DNA from: Fuerstiella sp041398845
GTDB taxonomy: Bacteria; Planctomycetota; Planctomycetia; Planctomycetales; Planctomycetaceae
Assembly (NCBI GenBank): GCA_041398845.1
Contig: JAWKTZ010000007.1
Span: 868,001 to 932,000 of the forward strand
Reading direction: 5' to 3'
Length of the DNA stretch: 64,000 nt
Made by a program: the position numbers and the translations under genes
Shown here: piece after piece, positions 37,848 through 46,820 of the stretch
How positions within the stretch are numbered: position 1 is the first letter of the stretch
How the letters are laid out: every line of letters begins with the position of its first letter
The notes under the pieces: generated by a model
Seen by the model: only the letters and a program-made list of their open reading frames with translations
Told to the model about the DNA's origin: nothing
Database searches by the model: none

Positions 37848-38365
37848 TCCATCACCCTGGCGGCAAAAGTCGCCCGCTTTGCGAGCTGTTCCCCTGTAAA
37901 AACTCTTTTGAAGCGTGTTGCCCCCCTCAGCGCAAAAGCTGATCGCAACGGTTGCCCGCAGAGTTCCCCTTTCGGCATCATCGACATTTTCGGACAAGCA
38001 GACGTAATTGGATCAGGCGTAACGGTCGATTTTATTGCTACAGAACCTTGCAGCCGACGCAGTCCTGTTTAGTTTGCCGAACGATCAGAAACGCTGCGGT
38101 CGCTGCAACTCGCAGCGGGAAGCCCGCACATCGTCCCGAAAACGTACTCGCCGCTTCAGCGCATCGGATGTGTGTTCCGAAAGACAGCGTGCAGGAACTG
38201 CCGAAATCCGGAATCCTGTGCGCCGGGCTTTTCCTGCCGCAACTCCACCTCCGGCCCCGATTCCACAATCGACGCAGCGTCACCGTTCAGCCTCTTCGGG
38301 GGCGGATGCCACATGACGGAACGGCGGCCATTCTGAACACGACACTCAATTCGGACGTCAGTACC
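37848..38365. other. Divergent intergenic region
   Basis: This stretch lies between the TPR lipoprotein and a small membrane protein gene and should contain both promoters. Open frames here are Arg/Cys-rich and unconvincing. I see no RNA gene. Confidence 0.4.
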
Positions 38366-38566
38366 ATGGATCTATCCGCGATGTTCTCTAACGATCAAAT
38401 TGCCGTCATGGGCTGTTTTGCCGCCCTGATGGTCTGTGGACTGGTGGCCGCTGTCAGCTTTCACGTCGGAGCGGCCGGAAGGTCGTCACAGATTCGCCGG
38501 AGTACCGATTCGCTGTCATTTCCCGCAGCGACCGACGCTCGATCGCGGGACCGCAAAGCCGCCTGA
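38366..38566 (+). CDS. Small single-span membrane protein, unknown
   Basis: This 66-residue frame starts at the ATG at 38366 (MDLSAMFSNDQIAVMG). It has one strongly hydrophobic helix (about residues 12-34, AVMGCFAALMVCGLVAAVSFHVG) followed by a basic, Ser/Arg-rich tail. The N-out/C-in charge pattern fits a small inner-membrane protein. It lies 230 bp before the acidic RGG protein. It is not recognised as a known family; coding status rests on the membrane helix and open frame. Confidence 0.45.
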   Translation: MDLSAMFSNDQIAVMGCFAALMVCGLVAAVSFHVGAAGRSSQIRRSTDSLSFPAATDARSRDRKAA

Positions 38567-38796
38567 TCGACTCACCACCGCCGACGGACTTCAGTCCCGG
38601 AAACGGCGAAGCCCCATTCAGGTTTGCAATACGATCTGCTGCAAAGTAGCCTCCACCTTCGCCACCGACGCGTTTTCTGAGCAGCGAATTCTCGCTCGCT
38701 GAGAAGCTCGTGGTCGCGTCCGTGCAACAGCCGAACATCAGGCGACGCGGAACACCCCCCTTCGGTCACATCGACCGGATCTCAGCAGATCGAACC

Positions 38797-40632
38797 ATGA
38801 CTGAAAAAGGCTCCCCCGATAAAACTCCCGAACAGCTCGCAGAAAAGCTGTTTGGGATTGACGTTTCCAACCCCGTCGCATCGGACGATGTGGGCAAGGA
38901 ACTGCTGTTCGATGACTACGACGACAATTCGTCGCTGGACGCGCTGCTGGGCAAGAAACCCGGTGAGCCACGTCACGATGCCGACCGTGATCTGGATGAG
39001 GACATCGACTTCGACGCTCCGGATCGCTCGGCCGATGAACTTCGTTCCACCGAGTACGCTGACGAGATCGATGACGATCTGATTCTGTTTTCAGAAGACG
39101 AAGACGATGAGCCGGAGAAAACTCCGTCGCGAGTCCATACGACCAAAGCTCCCGCTCCCGAACCTGTCCGCATTTCTGCTTTCCGCCAGTCCGACGAAGA
39201 TGAGGGTGAGGAGGACGAGGACGAGGATGACGAATTCGACTTCGAAGATGACGATGACGAAATCGACGATGATGATGATGATGATGACATCGATGATGAA
39301 GAAGATGAAATCGACGACGATGATGATGATGAATTCGAAGACGATGAGGAAGATGAAGACGACGACATGAGCTTTGACGACGATGACCTGGTCTTCGACG
39401 ATGAAGAGGACGCTGCGGAGATTCCGCCAGCCCGCAAATCAGAACCATCTCCTCAAAGACCTGCGGCCGCCACGTCGGATCGCCAGACGTCTGCGCCTGG
39501 ACGTGGCAGCACGATCGGCAGCAAGGATGATGATGCCGTGTGGGACGAACTGGATGAATGGGTCTGGGATGACGACAACGGATCCTCACGAACAGCCGTC
39601 GCGACCGATGACGACGAAGACGACGACGTGGACGATGAAGCGGACCTGGCGAGCGAAGAAGTTGCCGCGCCGTCCGGCCCGAAACGAACCGCCGGAAAGT
39701 CGCCTTCTCGGGTGACCGACGAGGATGACTCAGACGAACGGCCCCGAAAACGTCGTCGTGGTCGACGCGGAGGCCGTGGACGGCGCGGAAAAGGAGCCGC
39801 ACCTCAACAAGAAGTGGCTCGCAGCGGCGGTGATGCTGGTGATGCCGAAGATGACCTGGGCGAAATCCTTTTCGAAGAAGATGCCGAGGACTTCGTGAGC
39901 GTTTCACGAGGTTCAACACAGGCTCGCAAGCAGGAACCGTCCGGCCACAGTCTTCGCCGCGACGACGACGATGATGACGAAGTGGATGATGTCGACGCTG
40001 ATGCCGACGACAGCGAGGACGATGAGGAAGAGACTCCGCCACGTCGGTCGCGCAGTCGTCGGGGCGGACGACGCCGTGGTCGAGGTCGAGCGTCGCAACC
40101 GGTGGCCGAAGCAGAGAAGATTGTCGATTCTGATGAGGACGAAGAAGACGATGACGATCTGATCTTTGGCGGGGAGGACGAAGAGGACGAGGAAGTCATC
40201 AAGCCAGCTCATACATCCAGTCGGACTCGGCATCGTCGTCCGGAAGGCCGAGACAGAAAGCAGGCCGACACCGACCGCCGAAAACGAACGTCATCGCGCC
40301 AGCGAACCGCCGAATCCGATGATGACGACGCACCTCAGACCGTGCCACGAACACGTCGTCGAGCCAAACCGGACACTCCGAAGGTTTCGTCCGAATTCGA
40401 CGGTATTCCGACATGGGAAGAGGCCATTAGCCATCTGGCAATCAAGTCACCTGACAAAAACAGCGTCGAACGCAGCCGCCGCAGCGGTGGTGGTCGAGGC
40501 CGCAGCGGTGGCGGCGGCGGACGCGGTGGTCGGCCATCCGGAGGAGGTGGGCGTGGTGGTGAAAGTCGTGGTGGTGGTGAAAGTCGTGGTGGTGGTGGTG
40601 GCGGCGACCGAGGCCGACGTCCGCAGCGGTAG
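38797..40632 (+). CDS. Highly acidic protein with Arg-rich patches and a C-terminal RGG tail
   Basis: This is a 611-residue protein from the ATG at 38797. About residues 133-208 is an almost pure Asp/Glu tract with a few Phe and Ile. Two Arg/Gly-rich patches (about 312-338, with RKRRRGRRGGRGRR, and 412-434, with RRSRSRRGGRRRGRGR) alternate with further acidic tracts. A short motif IPTWEEAISHLAIK (about 536-549) looks like a conserved folded or binding segment. The last 50 residues are RGG/GGR repeats, a known RNA-binding and phase-separating composition. It starts upstream of aroC with a 22-bp gap. The function is unknown; RNA binding is inference. Confidence 0.82.
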   Translation: MTEKGSPDKTPEQLAEKLFGIDVSNPVASDDVGKELLFDDYDDNSSLDALLGKKPGEPRHDADRDLDEDIDFDAPDRSADELRSTEYADEIDDDLILFSEDEDDEPEKTPSRVHTTKAPAPEPVRISAFRQSDEDEGEEDEDEDDEFDFEDDDDEIDDDDDDDDIDDEEDEIDDDDDDEFEDDEEDEDDDMSFDDDDLVFDDEEDAAEIPPARKSEPSPQRPAAATSDRQTSAPGRGSTIGSKDDDAVWDELDEWVWDDDNGSSRTAVATDDDEDDDVDDEADLASEEVAAPSGPKRTAGKSPSRVTDEDDSDERPRKRRRGRRGGRGRRGKGAAPQQEVARSGGDAGDAEDDLGEILFEEDAEDFVSVSRGSTQARKQEPSGHSLRRDDDDDDEVDDVDADADDSEDDEEETPPRRSRSRRGGRRRGRGRASQPVAEAEKIVDSDEDEEDDDDLIFGGEDEEDEEVIKPAHTSSRTRHRRPEGRDRKQADTDRRKRTSSRQRTAESDDDDAPQTVPRTRRRAKPDTPKVSSEFDGIPTWEEAISHLAIKSPDKNSVERSRRSGGGRGRSGGGGGRGGRPSGGGGRGGESRGGGESRGGGGGGDRGRRPQR

Positions 40633-40654
40633 TCGGCCTGGAATCTGAAGCACC

Positions 40655-41767
40655 ATGCCCGGCAACTCGTTTGGACATTTTTTCCGCATCACAACCGCTG
40701 GCGAAAGTCATGGTCCGGGGAACGTTGTCATCGTGGACGGCGTTCCGCCTGGGATTCCGCTTTCTGTCGACGACCTGCTGGCAGACCTGCAGCGTCGACG
40801 TCCAGGCCAGAGCAAACTCACCACGCAGCGACAGGAGGCAGACACTCCGGAAATTCTTGCGGGCGTCTTCGAAGGTCGCACCACCGGCACCAGCGTTGCC
40901 ATTCTGATTCGCAACACCGACCAGCGCAGCAAAGACTATTCGGACATCAAAGACAAGTACCGCCCCGGCCATGCGGACTACACCTATGATGCTCGCTACG
41001 GCTTTCGTGACTACCGAGGCGGCGGTCGCAGCAGCGCCCGCGAAACAACAGCTCGAGTTGCGGCAGGTGTCCTGGCGAAAAAACTGATCGCTCAGGAATT
41101 CGGTGGATCCGTTGTCGGTTATGTGTGCCAGGTCGGCCACATCAAAGCCACCATTGATGCTCCGCAGAATGTCACTCTGCAGCAGGTGGAAACACGTCCG
41201 GACGGAACTCCAAACATTGTCCGCTGTCCGGATTACGACGCTGCTGACAGAATGATCGCCTTAATCGATACCGTCCGCAAAGACACCGATTCCATCGGAG
41301 GCGTTTCTGAAATCGTGGCCACCGGCGTTCCCGCGGGACTGGGTGAACCGGTGTTTGACAAACTGAAGGCTGACATGGCAAAAGCGTTGTTCAGTCTGCC
41401 AGCCGTGCTGGGTGTCGAATACGGAATCGGCTTTGGCTGTGCGGAACTGCGTGGCAGCCAGAATAACGATCTTTTCGAATCTGATGGCGGCAGGGTCACA
41501 ACAGCATCCAATCGACACGGTGGAATGCTGGGTGGAATCAGTTCGGGGTTGCCCATTGTGCTGCGAGCCGCCGTGAAACCCACCAGCAGCCTGGCCAAAG
41601 AGCAACCGACGGTGACTCGCGATGGCCAGCCCACCACGATCAGCACCAAAGGGCGTCACGATCCCTGCCTGCTGCCTCGTTTCGTTCCGATGGGTGAAGC
41701 GATGGTGGCTCTTGTGCTGGCAGACCACTGGCTGCGCTGGAAGGCCATCGGCGCGACTTCACGTTGA
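40655..41767 (+). CDS. aroC: Chorismate synthase AroC
   Basis: This 370-residue enzyme catalyses the last step of the shikimate pathway, converting EPSP to chorismate with reduced FMN. Conserved regions are visible: FGHFFRITTAGESHG at the N-terminus (His and the GESHG signature), RPGHADYTYDARYGFRDYRG (about 103-122), GGGRSSARETTARVAAG (about 123-139), and NRHGGMLGGISSG near 288-300. The length is normal. It lies 22 bp after the acidic RGG protein gene, which suggests co-transcription. Confidence 0.97.
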   Translation: MPGNSFGHFFRITTAGESHGPGNVVIVDGVPPGIPLSVDDLLADLQRRRPGQSKLTTQRQEADTPEILAGVFEGRTTGTSVAILIRNTDQRSKDYSDIKDKYRPGHADYTYDARYGFRDYRGGGRSSARETTARVAAGVLAKKLIAQEFGGSVVGYVCQVGHIKATIDAPQNVTLQQVETRPDGTPNIVRCPDYDAADRMIALIDTVRKDTDSIGGVSEIVATGVPAGLGEPVFDKLKADMAKALFSLPAVLGVEYGIGFGCAELRGSQNNDLFESDGGRVTTASNRHGGMLGGISSGLPIVLRAAVKPTSSLAKEQPTVTRDGQPTTISTKGRHDPCLLPRFVPMGEAMVALVLADHWLRWKAIGATSR

Positions 41768-41784
41768 GTCCCGGAAACGGTTTG

Positions 41785-42105
41785 ATGATTCGCGGATTTC
41801 TGAACAACTATCTGCCGCGCCATCGCAATCGGATTAACCAGAGACTCCACGCAGTCGGGATTCCTCTCAGTTTTCTGGTTGCACCGGCGCTGGCGATCGG
41901 TGGTGCCGCCTGGTACTGGCATGTGGGTTGTTTCGTTAGTGGCTATGTTCTGCAGTTTGTCGGTCATGCTGTTGAAGGCAATGATGCTGGTGAGGTCGTA
42001 TTTGTGAAGAAGATGCTTGGAATGCCGTATACCGAGTATGCTTCGAACACCTATTCATCAAGTGTTCCGGAAACACCCGACGATACGACTTCCGACCGCT
42101 TGTAG
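41785..42105 (+). CDS. DUF962/Mpo1-like small membrane protein
   Basis: This 106-residue protein starts at the ATG at 41785 (an in-frame TTG at 41764 is less likely). It begins RHRNRINQRLHAVGIPLSF, matching the DUF962/Mpo1 pattern of an Asn/His-rich helix before GIP. Two or so hydrophobic segments follow (about 25-60), ending YVLQFVGHAVEGND, which matches the family's QFIGH motif. Yeast Mpo1 is an iron-dependent dioxygenase of 2-hydroxy fatty acids; whether the His pattern here supports that is unclear. It follows aroC by 17 bp. Confidence 0.75.
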   Translation: MIRGFLNNYLPRHRNRINQRLHAVGIPLSFLVAPALAIGGAAWYWHVGCFVSGYVLQFVGHAVEGNDAGEVVFVKKMLGMPYTEYASNTYSSSVPETPDDTTSDRL

Positions 42106-42211
42106 CTGCTGTCCGCATTTCGTGCGTGATGGCACTTGCAGCACTCACAACCGTCTGCGACCGGGGACTAATCCCCATCGGCAGCGATTCCATCCGTGGC
42201 AGGGAAGTCAC

Positions 42212-44572
42212 ATGCAATCAAACAGCAAACATCGTTGTCAAAAGCACAGTGTGAAGCGGGCCGGCATCACGCATCGCGTCTTTCGTCTGACGATTGCGTC
42301 ATTCACAGCGGTGCTGCTCATCTCCGGTTGCGCTCACAAAAAGGCGACCGTCTGCGACCTGGATTACTGCGACGACATCCACGGGATTTCGTACCAGAGA
42401 ACGCACAACGGAGACATTGCGTATCCGTGTCTGGATAATCAGACGGACGAAGCCGTGGCCAGCAGCATTGAACCTCGCAACCTGCTGCGTCGGGATGAAG
42501 ACGTGCCGCGTGACTTCGCACTCTCAGATGCCATCTTCACGGCGCTGACACACAACAAAGTGATAGAAACCAGTGCGTTTGGCGGAGTCGGTTCCAAGGG
42601 TGTGCTCACCAACCCGACCGGCGTGTCGTCGGTGTATGACCCGGCCATTCAGTCGTCCGGAGTTCTGTTCGGTCGCCGCAGCGTGGAATCCGCTCTGGCC
42701 GACTTCGACGCTCAGTTTTCATCACGTCTGGCGTTCAGTCGCAGTGACATCAATCTCCCGACGGCTTCTCTTGCAGGTGGTGGAAATCGAGCTGTGTTTA
42801 CCTCTTCGCTCGGCAAGCAGTTTGCCACCGGCGGAAGTGTGACGCTGAACCATGACTGGTATCACACGGTTGATCCGATGAATTTCGCCGGATCAACTCC
42901 CAACTACGCCGGACGCATCGGGGCTCAGGTCCGTCAGCCATTGCTGGCAGGTTCAGGAGTCGAATACACTCGAATTGCCGGTCCGGCCAATCCCAACTTC
43001 GGACAGATCACCGGGGTGAGCCAGGGGGTCGCGATTGCACGCATCAACCAGGACATTTCAATCGCCGACTTCGAAATCTCAGTGCGCAACGGGTTGCGAG
43101 ACATCGAGAACGCGTACTGGGATCTGTATCTGGCCTATCGCACCTATGACACCGCTGTCGTGGCTCATCAAAGCGCCTACCAGACGTGGCGGGAAGCTCA
43201 GGATCGTCTGGAAGTTGGTGTGCTGAAACCAGCCGATGAACTTCAGGCGCGTGATCGGCTTTACGAAACCAAAGCCCAGGTCGAAACAAATCTCAGTGTC
43301 CTGTACAAGGCGGAATCTGAGCTGCGACGTCTGGTCGGAATGCCGATGAATGACGGCACTGTGCTGCGTCCGATTGATGAACCGGCGATGGCTGAATTCG
43401 TTCCCGACTGGCACGCCAGTCTGACTGAAGCTCTGACATATCGCACGGAACTTCGCCGCCAGAAGTGGACAGTGAAGAGCCTTCAACTTCAGTTGACAGC
43501 CGCTCGCAGCCTTGTGCGTCCTCGGTTTGACCTGTTTGCCGGCTATGACGTGAATGGTGCCGGTGACACTCTGCTGTCTCAGTCTGACGTTCCCTTCCGC
43601 AGTGCCGTCGGTTCAATGACCAACCAGAACATCGATTCGTGGAACGCCGGCTTCGAATTCAGCGTGCCGCTGGGCTATCGTTTTTCCCGCAGCCAGGTCC
43701 GCAACCTTGAACTGCAGGTCACGCGTGCCAACGCGGTTCTGGCTTCGCAGGAAAAAAACATTGCTCACGATGTGGCCACCGCGATTCAGGATGTCACGGC
43801 GGCCTATTCTGCTGCTCAGTCAAATCGCAAACGGCTGAATGCCGCAGCCAAACGAGTTGAACTGCTGCAGGCGGAACGCGAAATCGGTACGACCACACTG
43901 GACCTTGTGCTGCGAGCTCAGGCCAGTCTGGCAGCGGCCGAAGGATCGTACTATGAGCAGATGGTGGCCTACAACAAAGCCATCACCGCGCTGCATCTGG
44001 CCAAAGGCACGCTGCTCGAAAATAACAGCGTCAGTCTTGCCGAAGGTCAGTGGTGTCCAGAAGCCTATGGCGACGCACTGCTGCGAGCTCACGCCCGGAC
44101 GCACGCCAAACCAGCTCCTTATCTGAACACGGAGCCCGCTGAATTCGTCTCACCGGGCCCGGCCGGCACGGTCGACCTGCATTACAAGCAGCCGTATCCC
44201 ACCGACATCATCGAGGGTGAAGTGATCGGAAGCCCGCAACCGCTGGAAGCGACGCCGGCACCGATGTCGGACGATTCGACAGAACCGGGTGCAGAAGATC
44301 CTTCGGCAAAGCCCGAGAACCCGGCAGCAGATCCCAAGGCTCCGGCCGCACCGCCGATTCCGTCGCTACCGCCGCTTGTCCGTACAGCTCCGAATTCGGC
44401 CTTGCCACCGGCAAATCCCGATCGCGTCGTTGTTCCCGCGTTGTCTGCCGGAGCGGCGCTGGAACGAGCTATGGGCGATCCTGGAACGTCGCGAAGTTCG
44501 TTCTTCGACCCGCTCGGCCGCTACAGTGCAACACCGCCGAAAGCCGCCGCAACGGATTCTTCGCGTCAGTAA
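42212..44572 (+). CDS. TolC-like outer-membrane efflux lipoprotein
   Basis: This is a 786-residue protein from the ATG at 42212, preceded by AGGGAAG. The signal peptide ends in a lipobox LLISGC. Two OEP-type halves are visible: about residues 195-390 (RNGLRDIENAYWDLYLAYRTY, long helix) and about 410-620 (VATAIQDVTAAYSAAQSNRKR, then TTLDLVLRAQASLAAAEGSYY). The C-terminal 160 residues are an unusual Pro/Ala-rich disordered extension. It would form an outer-membrane channel for a tripartite pump, but no inner-membrane or adaptor gene is adjacent. Confidence 0.85.
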   Translation: MQSNSKHRCQKHSVKRAGITHRVFRLTIASFTAVLLISGCAHKKATVCDLDYCDDIHGISYQRTHNGDIAYPCLDNQTDEAVASSIEPRNLLRRDEDVPRDFALSDAIFTALTHNKVIETSAFGGVGSKGVLTNPTGVSSVYDPAIQSSGVLFGRRSVESALADFDAQFSSRLAFSRSDINLPTASLAGGGNRAVFTSSLGKQFATGGSVTLNHDWYHTVDPMNFAGSTPNYAGRIGAQVRQPLLAGSGVEYTRIAGPANPNFGQITGVSQGVAIARINQDISIADFEISVRNGLRDIENAYWDLYLAYRTYDTAVVAHQSAYQTWREAQDRLEVGVLKPADELQARDRLYETKAQVETNLSVLYKAESELRRLVGMPMNDGTVLRPIDEPAMAEFVPDWHASLTEALTYRTELRRQKWTVKSLQLQLTAARSLVRPRFDLFAGYDVNGAGDTLLSQSDVPFRSAVGSMTNQNIDSWNAGFEFSVPLGYRFSRSQVRNLELQVTRANAVLASQEKNIAHDVATAIQDVTAAYSAAQSNRKRLNAAAKRVELLQAEREIGTTTLDLVLRAQASLAAAEGSYYEQMVAYNKAITALHLAKGTLLENNSVSLAEGQWCPEAYGDALLRAHARTHAKPAPYLNTEPAEFVSPGPAGTVDLHYKQPYPTDIIEGEVIGSPQPLEATPAPMSDDSTEPGAEDPSAKPENPAADPKAPAAPPIPSLPPLVRTAPNSALPPANPDRVVVPALSAGAALERAMGDPGTSRSSFFDPLGRYSATPPKAAATDSSRQ

Positions 44573-44574
44573 CA

Positions 44575-44604
44575 GGACAGACCTCGCACCAGCAAAGTCT
44601 GTCC
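44575..44604 (+). terminator. Possible terminator after the TolC-like gene
   Basis: GGACAGAC (44575-44582) pairs perfectly with GTCTGTCC (44597-44604) around a 14-nt loop, directly after the stop codon and before the convergent carbamoyltransferase gene. There is no strong T-run, so confidence is moderate. Confidence 0.45.
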
Positions 44605-44652
44605 CGCAGCGAAATGGCTTTGAACAAACGTGGTCTCCGAAGGGCTGACGAC

Positions 44653-46371
44653 TCAGGCTGCTCGGCGTTGTTCTCCTGCCTGCTTTTCAATCAGATACGG
44701 TCCCAGAACCAAAGTGTCGATGCCCGTACTGGACCAGCATTTGATTGCGTCCATCGGGCTGCAGACAATCGGTTCGCCCTTGATGTTGAATGACGTATTC
44801 AACACGCAGGGGACGCCCTTGCGTTTTTCCATTTCCTGCAGCAGATTGTAGAACCGGTGGTGCTGATGAGGCTCCACGGTCTGCAGGCGAGCTGACCCGT
44901 CGACATGCACGATCGCCGGCATCAGCCGTTTGGCTTCCTCCCGAGCTTTCACCACATACAGCATGTACGGCGACGGACCTTCGACTTCAAAGAATTCGTC
45001 CGCTCGTTCCAGAGTACAGGCGGGAGCGAACGGGCGAAAATCTTCGCGGTGCTTCACGTAGCGGTTGACGATATTGGTCATTTCCGGGTTTGTCACGTCG
45101 GCAAGGATGGATCGGCAGCCCAGCGCTCGAGCTCCCCATTCCATGCGGCCCTGGAACCAGCCGACGATCTTACCTTCGGCAATGCAGTCGGCGGTGGCCG
45201 CCACGATGTCGTCCGGTCGAGTATAAGGCAGCTTGGCGATGTCCAGTTGAGCCTTGATTTCTTCTTCGCTGTATTCCGGCCCCAGATAGCTGCTGGGATA
45301 CACTTCGCCGCGTTCCTGTTTCAGAACCTGGTTGTGAACCCAGTAAGCTGCTCCCATCGAACAACCGTTGTCACCCGATGCGGAATGCAGAAAGATGTTC
45401 TGGAACGGAGTATTCTCTTTGATGCGTCCGGTCATCACGCTGTTCTGCACAACGCCACCGGACAGACACAGATTGGGACTTTTCGTGATTTCGTACAGCT
45501 TGTTCAGCATGTGAAACACAATTTCTTCCAGCGCCGCCTGCAGACTGGCCGCGATGTCCATGTGATCCTGAGTAATCTCGGAATCCGCTTCGCGCTGAGG
45601 CCCGAACAGTTTGATGAACTTGTCAGACACGTAGCCCATGTAGCGTCCGGGACTGTGCTGAACCTTAAAATACGACGCATCAATTGTGTACGTTCCGTCC
45701 TCCTTCAGCTTGTACATCTGACGGAACTTGTCCAGATACTTTGGCGTGCCGTAGGACGCCAGTCCCATGATTTTGTATTCGTCTCCCGTGCGGAAGCCAA
45801 GGAAGTTTGTTGTCGACAGACACACAACCCCCACGGAATTCGGCAGGTTGACTCGCCCCACACGTTCCATCTGGTTGCCTTTGCCGTGATACCACATGGA
45901 CGTCGCCCATTCTCCGCGACTGTCGATGGTCAACACGGCGGCTTCGTCAAACGGCGACGAAAAGAAAACCGATCCATGAGTGTCATGGTGATCGATGTAG
46001 TGAATTTTCGCCCGGCCACCGGACGCCTTTTTCAACTGCTTCAGATGAAACAGATACATTCCGGTATCGTGCAGTTCGTTCAGCAGAAAGCCGGCGGAAA
46101 ACAGCGGATGAGTGGGCATGTACATGAGTCGCCGCCCGGCACTCTTCATGGAATCGACGCTCCACGGACGCCAGTAAAAGGCGATGTGATCGAGGTCGGC
46201 TTCGGTGATACCGCCCTGCTTCAGGCAGAATTTGATCGCGTTGGTCGGCCAGCCCGCCTGGTGTTTCTGGCGAGTGAACCGTTCTTCTTCGGCAGCAGCG
46301 ACAACTTTCCCGTTGTCAATCAGAGTGGCGGAAGCATCATGCGTAAAACCACCAATTCCCAGAATCTTCAT
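44653..46371 (-). CDS. Carbamoyltransferase of the NodU/CmcH/TobZ family
   Basis: This 572-residue enzyme would transfer a carbamoyl group from carbamoyl phosphate to a hydroxyl of a sugar or other small molecule. The N-terminal half has MKILGIGGFTHDASATLI and AAAEEERFTRQKH, then HHDTHGSVFFSSPF, the ASKHA/Kae1-like domain with metal-binding His residues. The C-terminal YrdC-like part has WFQGRMEWGARALGCRSILAD and NTSFNIKGEPIVCSP. The length and motifs are complete. No pathway gene is adjacent, so the substrate cannot be named. Confidence 0.92.
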   Translation of the reverse strand: MKILGIGGFTHDASATLIDNGKVVAAAEEERFTRQKHQAGWPTNAIKFCLKQGGITEADLDHIAFYWRPWSVDSMKSAGRRLMYMPTHPLFSAGFLLNELHDTGMYLFHLKQLKKASGGRAKIHYIDHHDTHGSVFFSSPFDEAAVLTIDSRGEWATSMWYHGKGNQMERVGRVNLPNSVGVVCLSTTNFLGFRTGDEYKIMGLASYGTPKYLDKFRQMYKLKEDGTYTIDASYFKVQHSPGRYMGYVSDKFIKLFGPQREADSEITQDHMDIAASLQAALEEIVFHMLNKLYEITKSPNLCLSGGVVQNSVMTGRIKENTPFQNIFLHSASGDNGCSMGAAYWVHNQVLKQERGEVYPSSYLGPEYSEEEIKAQLDIAKLPYTRPDDIVAATADCIAEGKIVGWFQGRMEWGARALGCRSILADVTNPEMTNIVNRYVKHREDFRPFAPACTLERADEFFEVEGPSPYMLYVVKAREEAKRLMPAIVHVDGSARLQTVEPHQHHRFYNLLQEMEKRKGVPCVLNTSFNIKGEPIVCSPMDAIKCWSSTGIDTLVLGPYLIEKQAGEQRRAA

Positions 46372-46604
46372 CGTATCCCTGACTCTTTCTGGAGTGACGG
46401 AAAGAAAGTCTGCCAGCCTGTTCTAAACCAGCGTTTTGAACGGTCTGCCTGCGAAAAACCGATTCCCTTGGTCCGCAGTCAGAGCCCGGCAGATGGCCCG
46501 TTTTCGTATCGATACCGCAAATCATAGCAGCCCTGCCAAAACGTGAAAAGACGATCTGGCCAGCCAGCCAGGGCGAAGCAGTTTTTCAAATTGGAGTGTT
46601 TGGA
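46372..46604. other. Divergent intergenic region, left part
   Basis: This should hold the promoters of the divergent carbamoyltransferase and DUF1501 genes. No gene is supported and nothing else stands out until the inverted repeat at 46605. Confidence 0.4.
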
Positions 46605-46669
46605 AACCCGAAGCGTCAGCGAGGGATGACGGCATTCGGCAGCGAATCGCCTCGCTGACGCTTCGGGTT
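46605..46669. repeat. 65-bp cruciform-like inverted repeat
   Basis: AACCCGAAGCGTCAGCGAGG (46605-46624) has a perfect 20-bp inverted copy at 46650-46669. The 25-bp centre itself holds a small stem ATTCG/CGAAT (46634-46638 and 46643-46647). A one-mismatch copy of a single arm (AACCCGAAGCGTAAGCGAGG) lies at 48287-48306, so this is a dispersed element, not a chance hairpin. From memory, similar CGAAGCGTCAGCGAGG repeats are scattered in planctomycete genomes; that is not verified here. Confidence 0.85.
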
Positions 46670-46820
46670 ACCTGTGAACTTGGTTTTGTATTGTGAAAAA
46701 CTGAGTTGCCCTCACCAGCCAGCCTTCAGACCCCTTCTTCAGATCAGATTCGTAGTGGACAATTCGTATCGGATGCAGCACAATTTAGGTCCCGCCTCAC
46801 TGATAAAGGTTCTACCTGCC

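Noticed and set aside
37998..38365. Upstream extensions of the TPR lipoprotein and the small membrane protein frames
   Set aside because: Both extended frames are Arg/Cys-rich and start at weak codons; kept as intergenic.
38738..40042. A 434-residue His/Arg-rich frame on the - strand
   Set aside because: It is the complement of the Asp/Glu and Arg tracts of the acidic RGG protein; low complexity only.
44905..46527. A 540-residue open frame on the + strand
   Set aside because: Antisense to the carbamoyltransferase, which has all family motifs; composition rich in His, Phe and Arg indicates a shadow frame.
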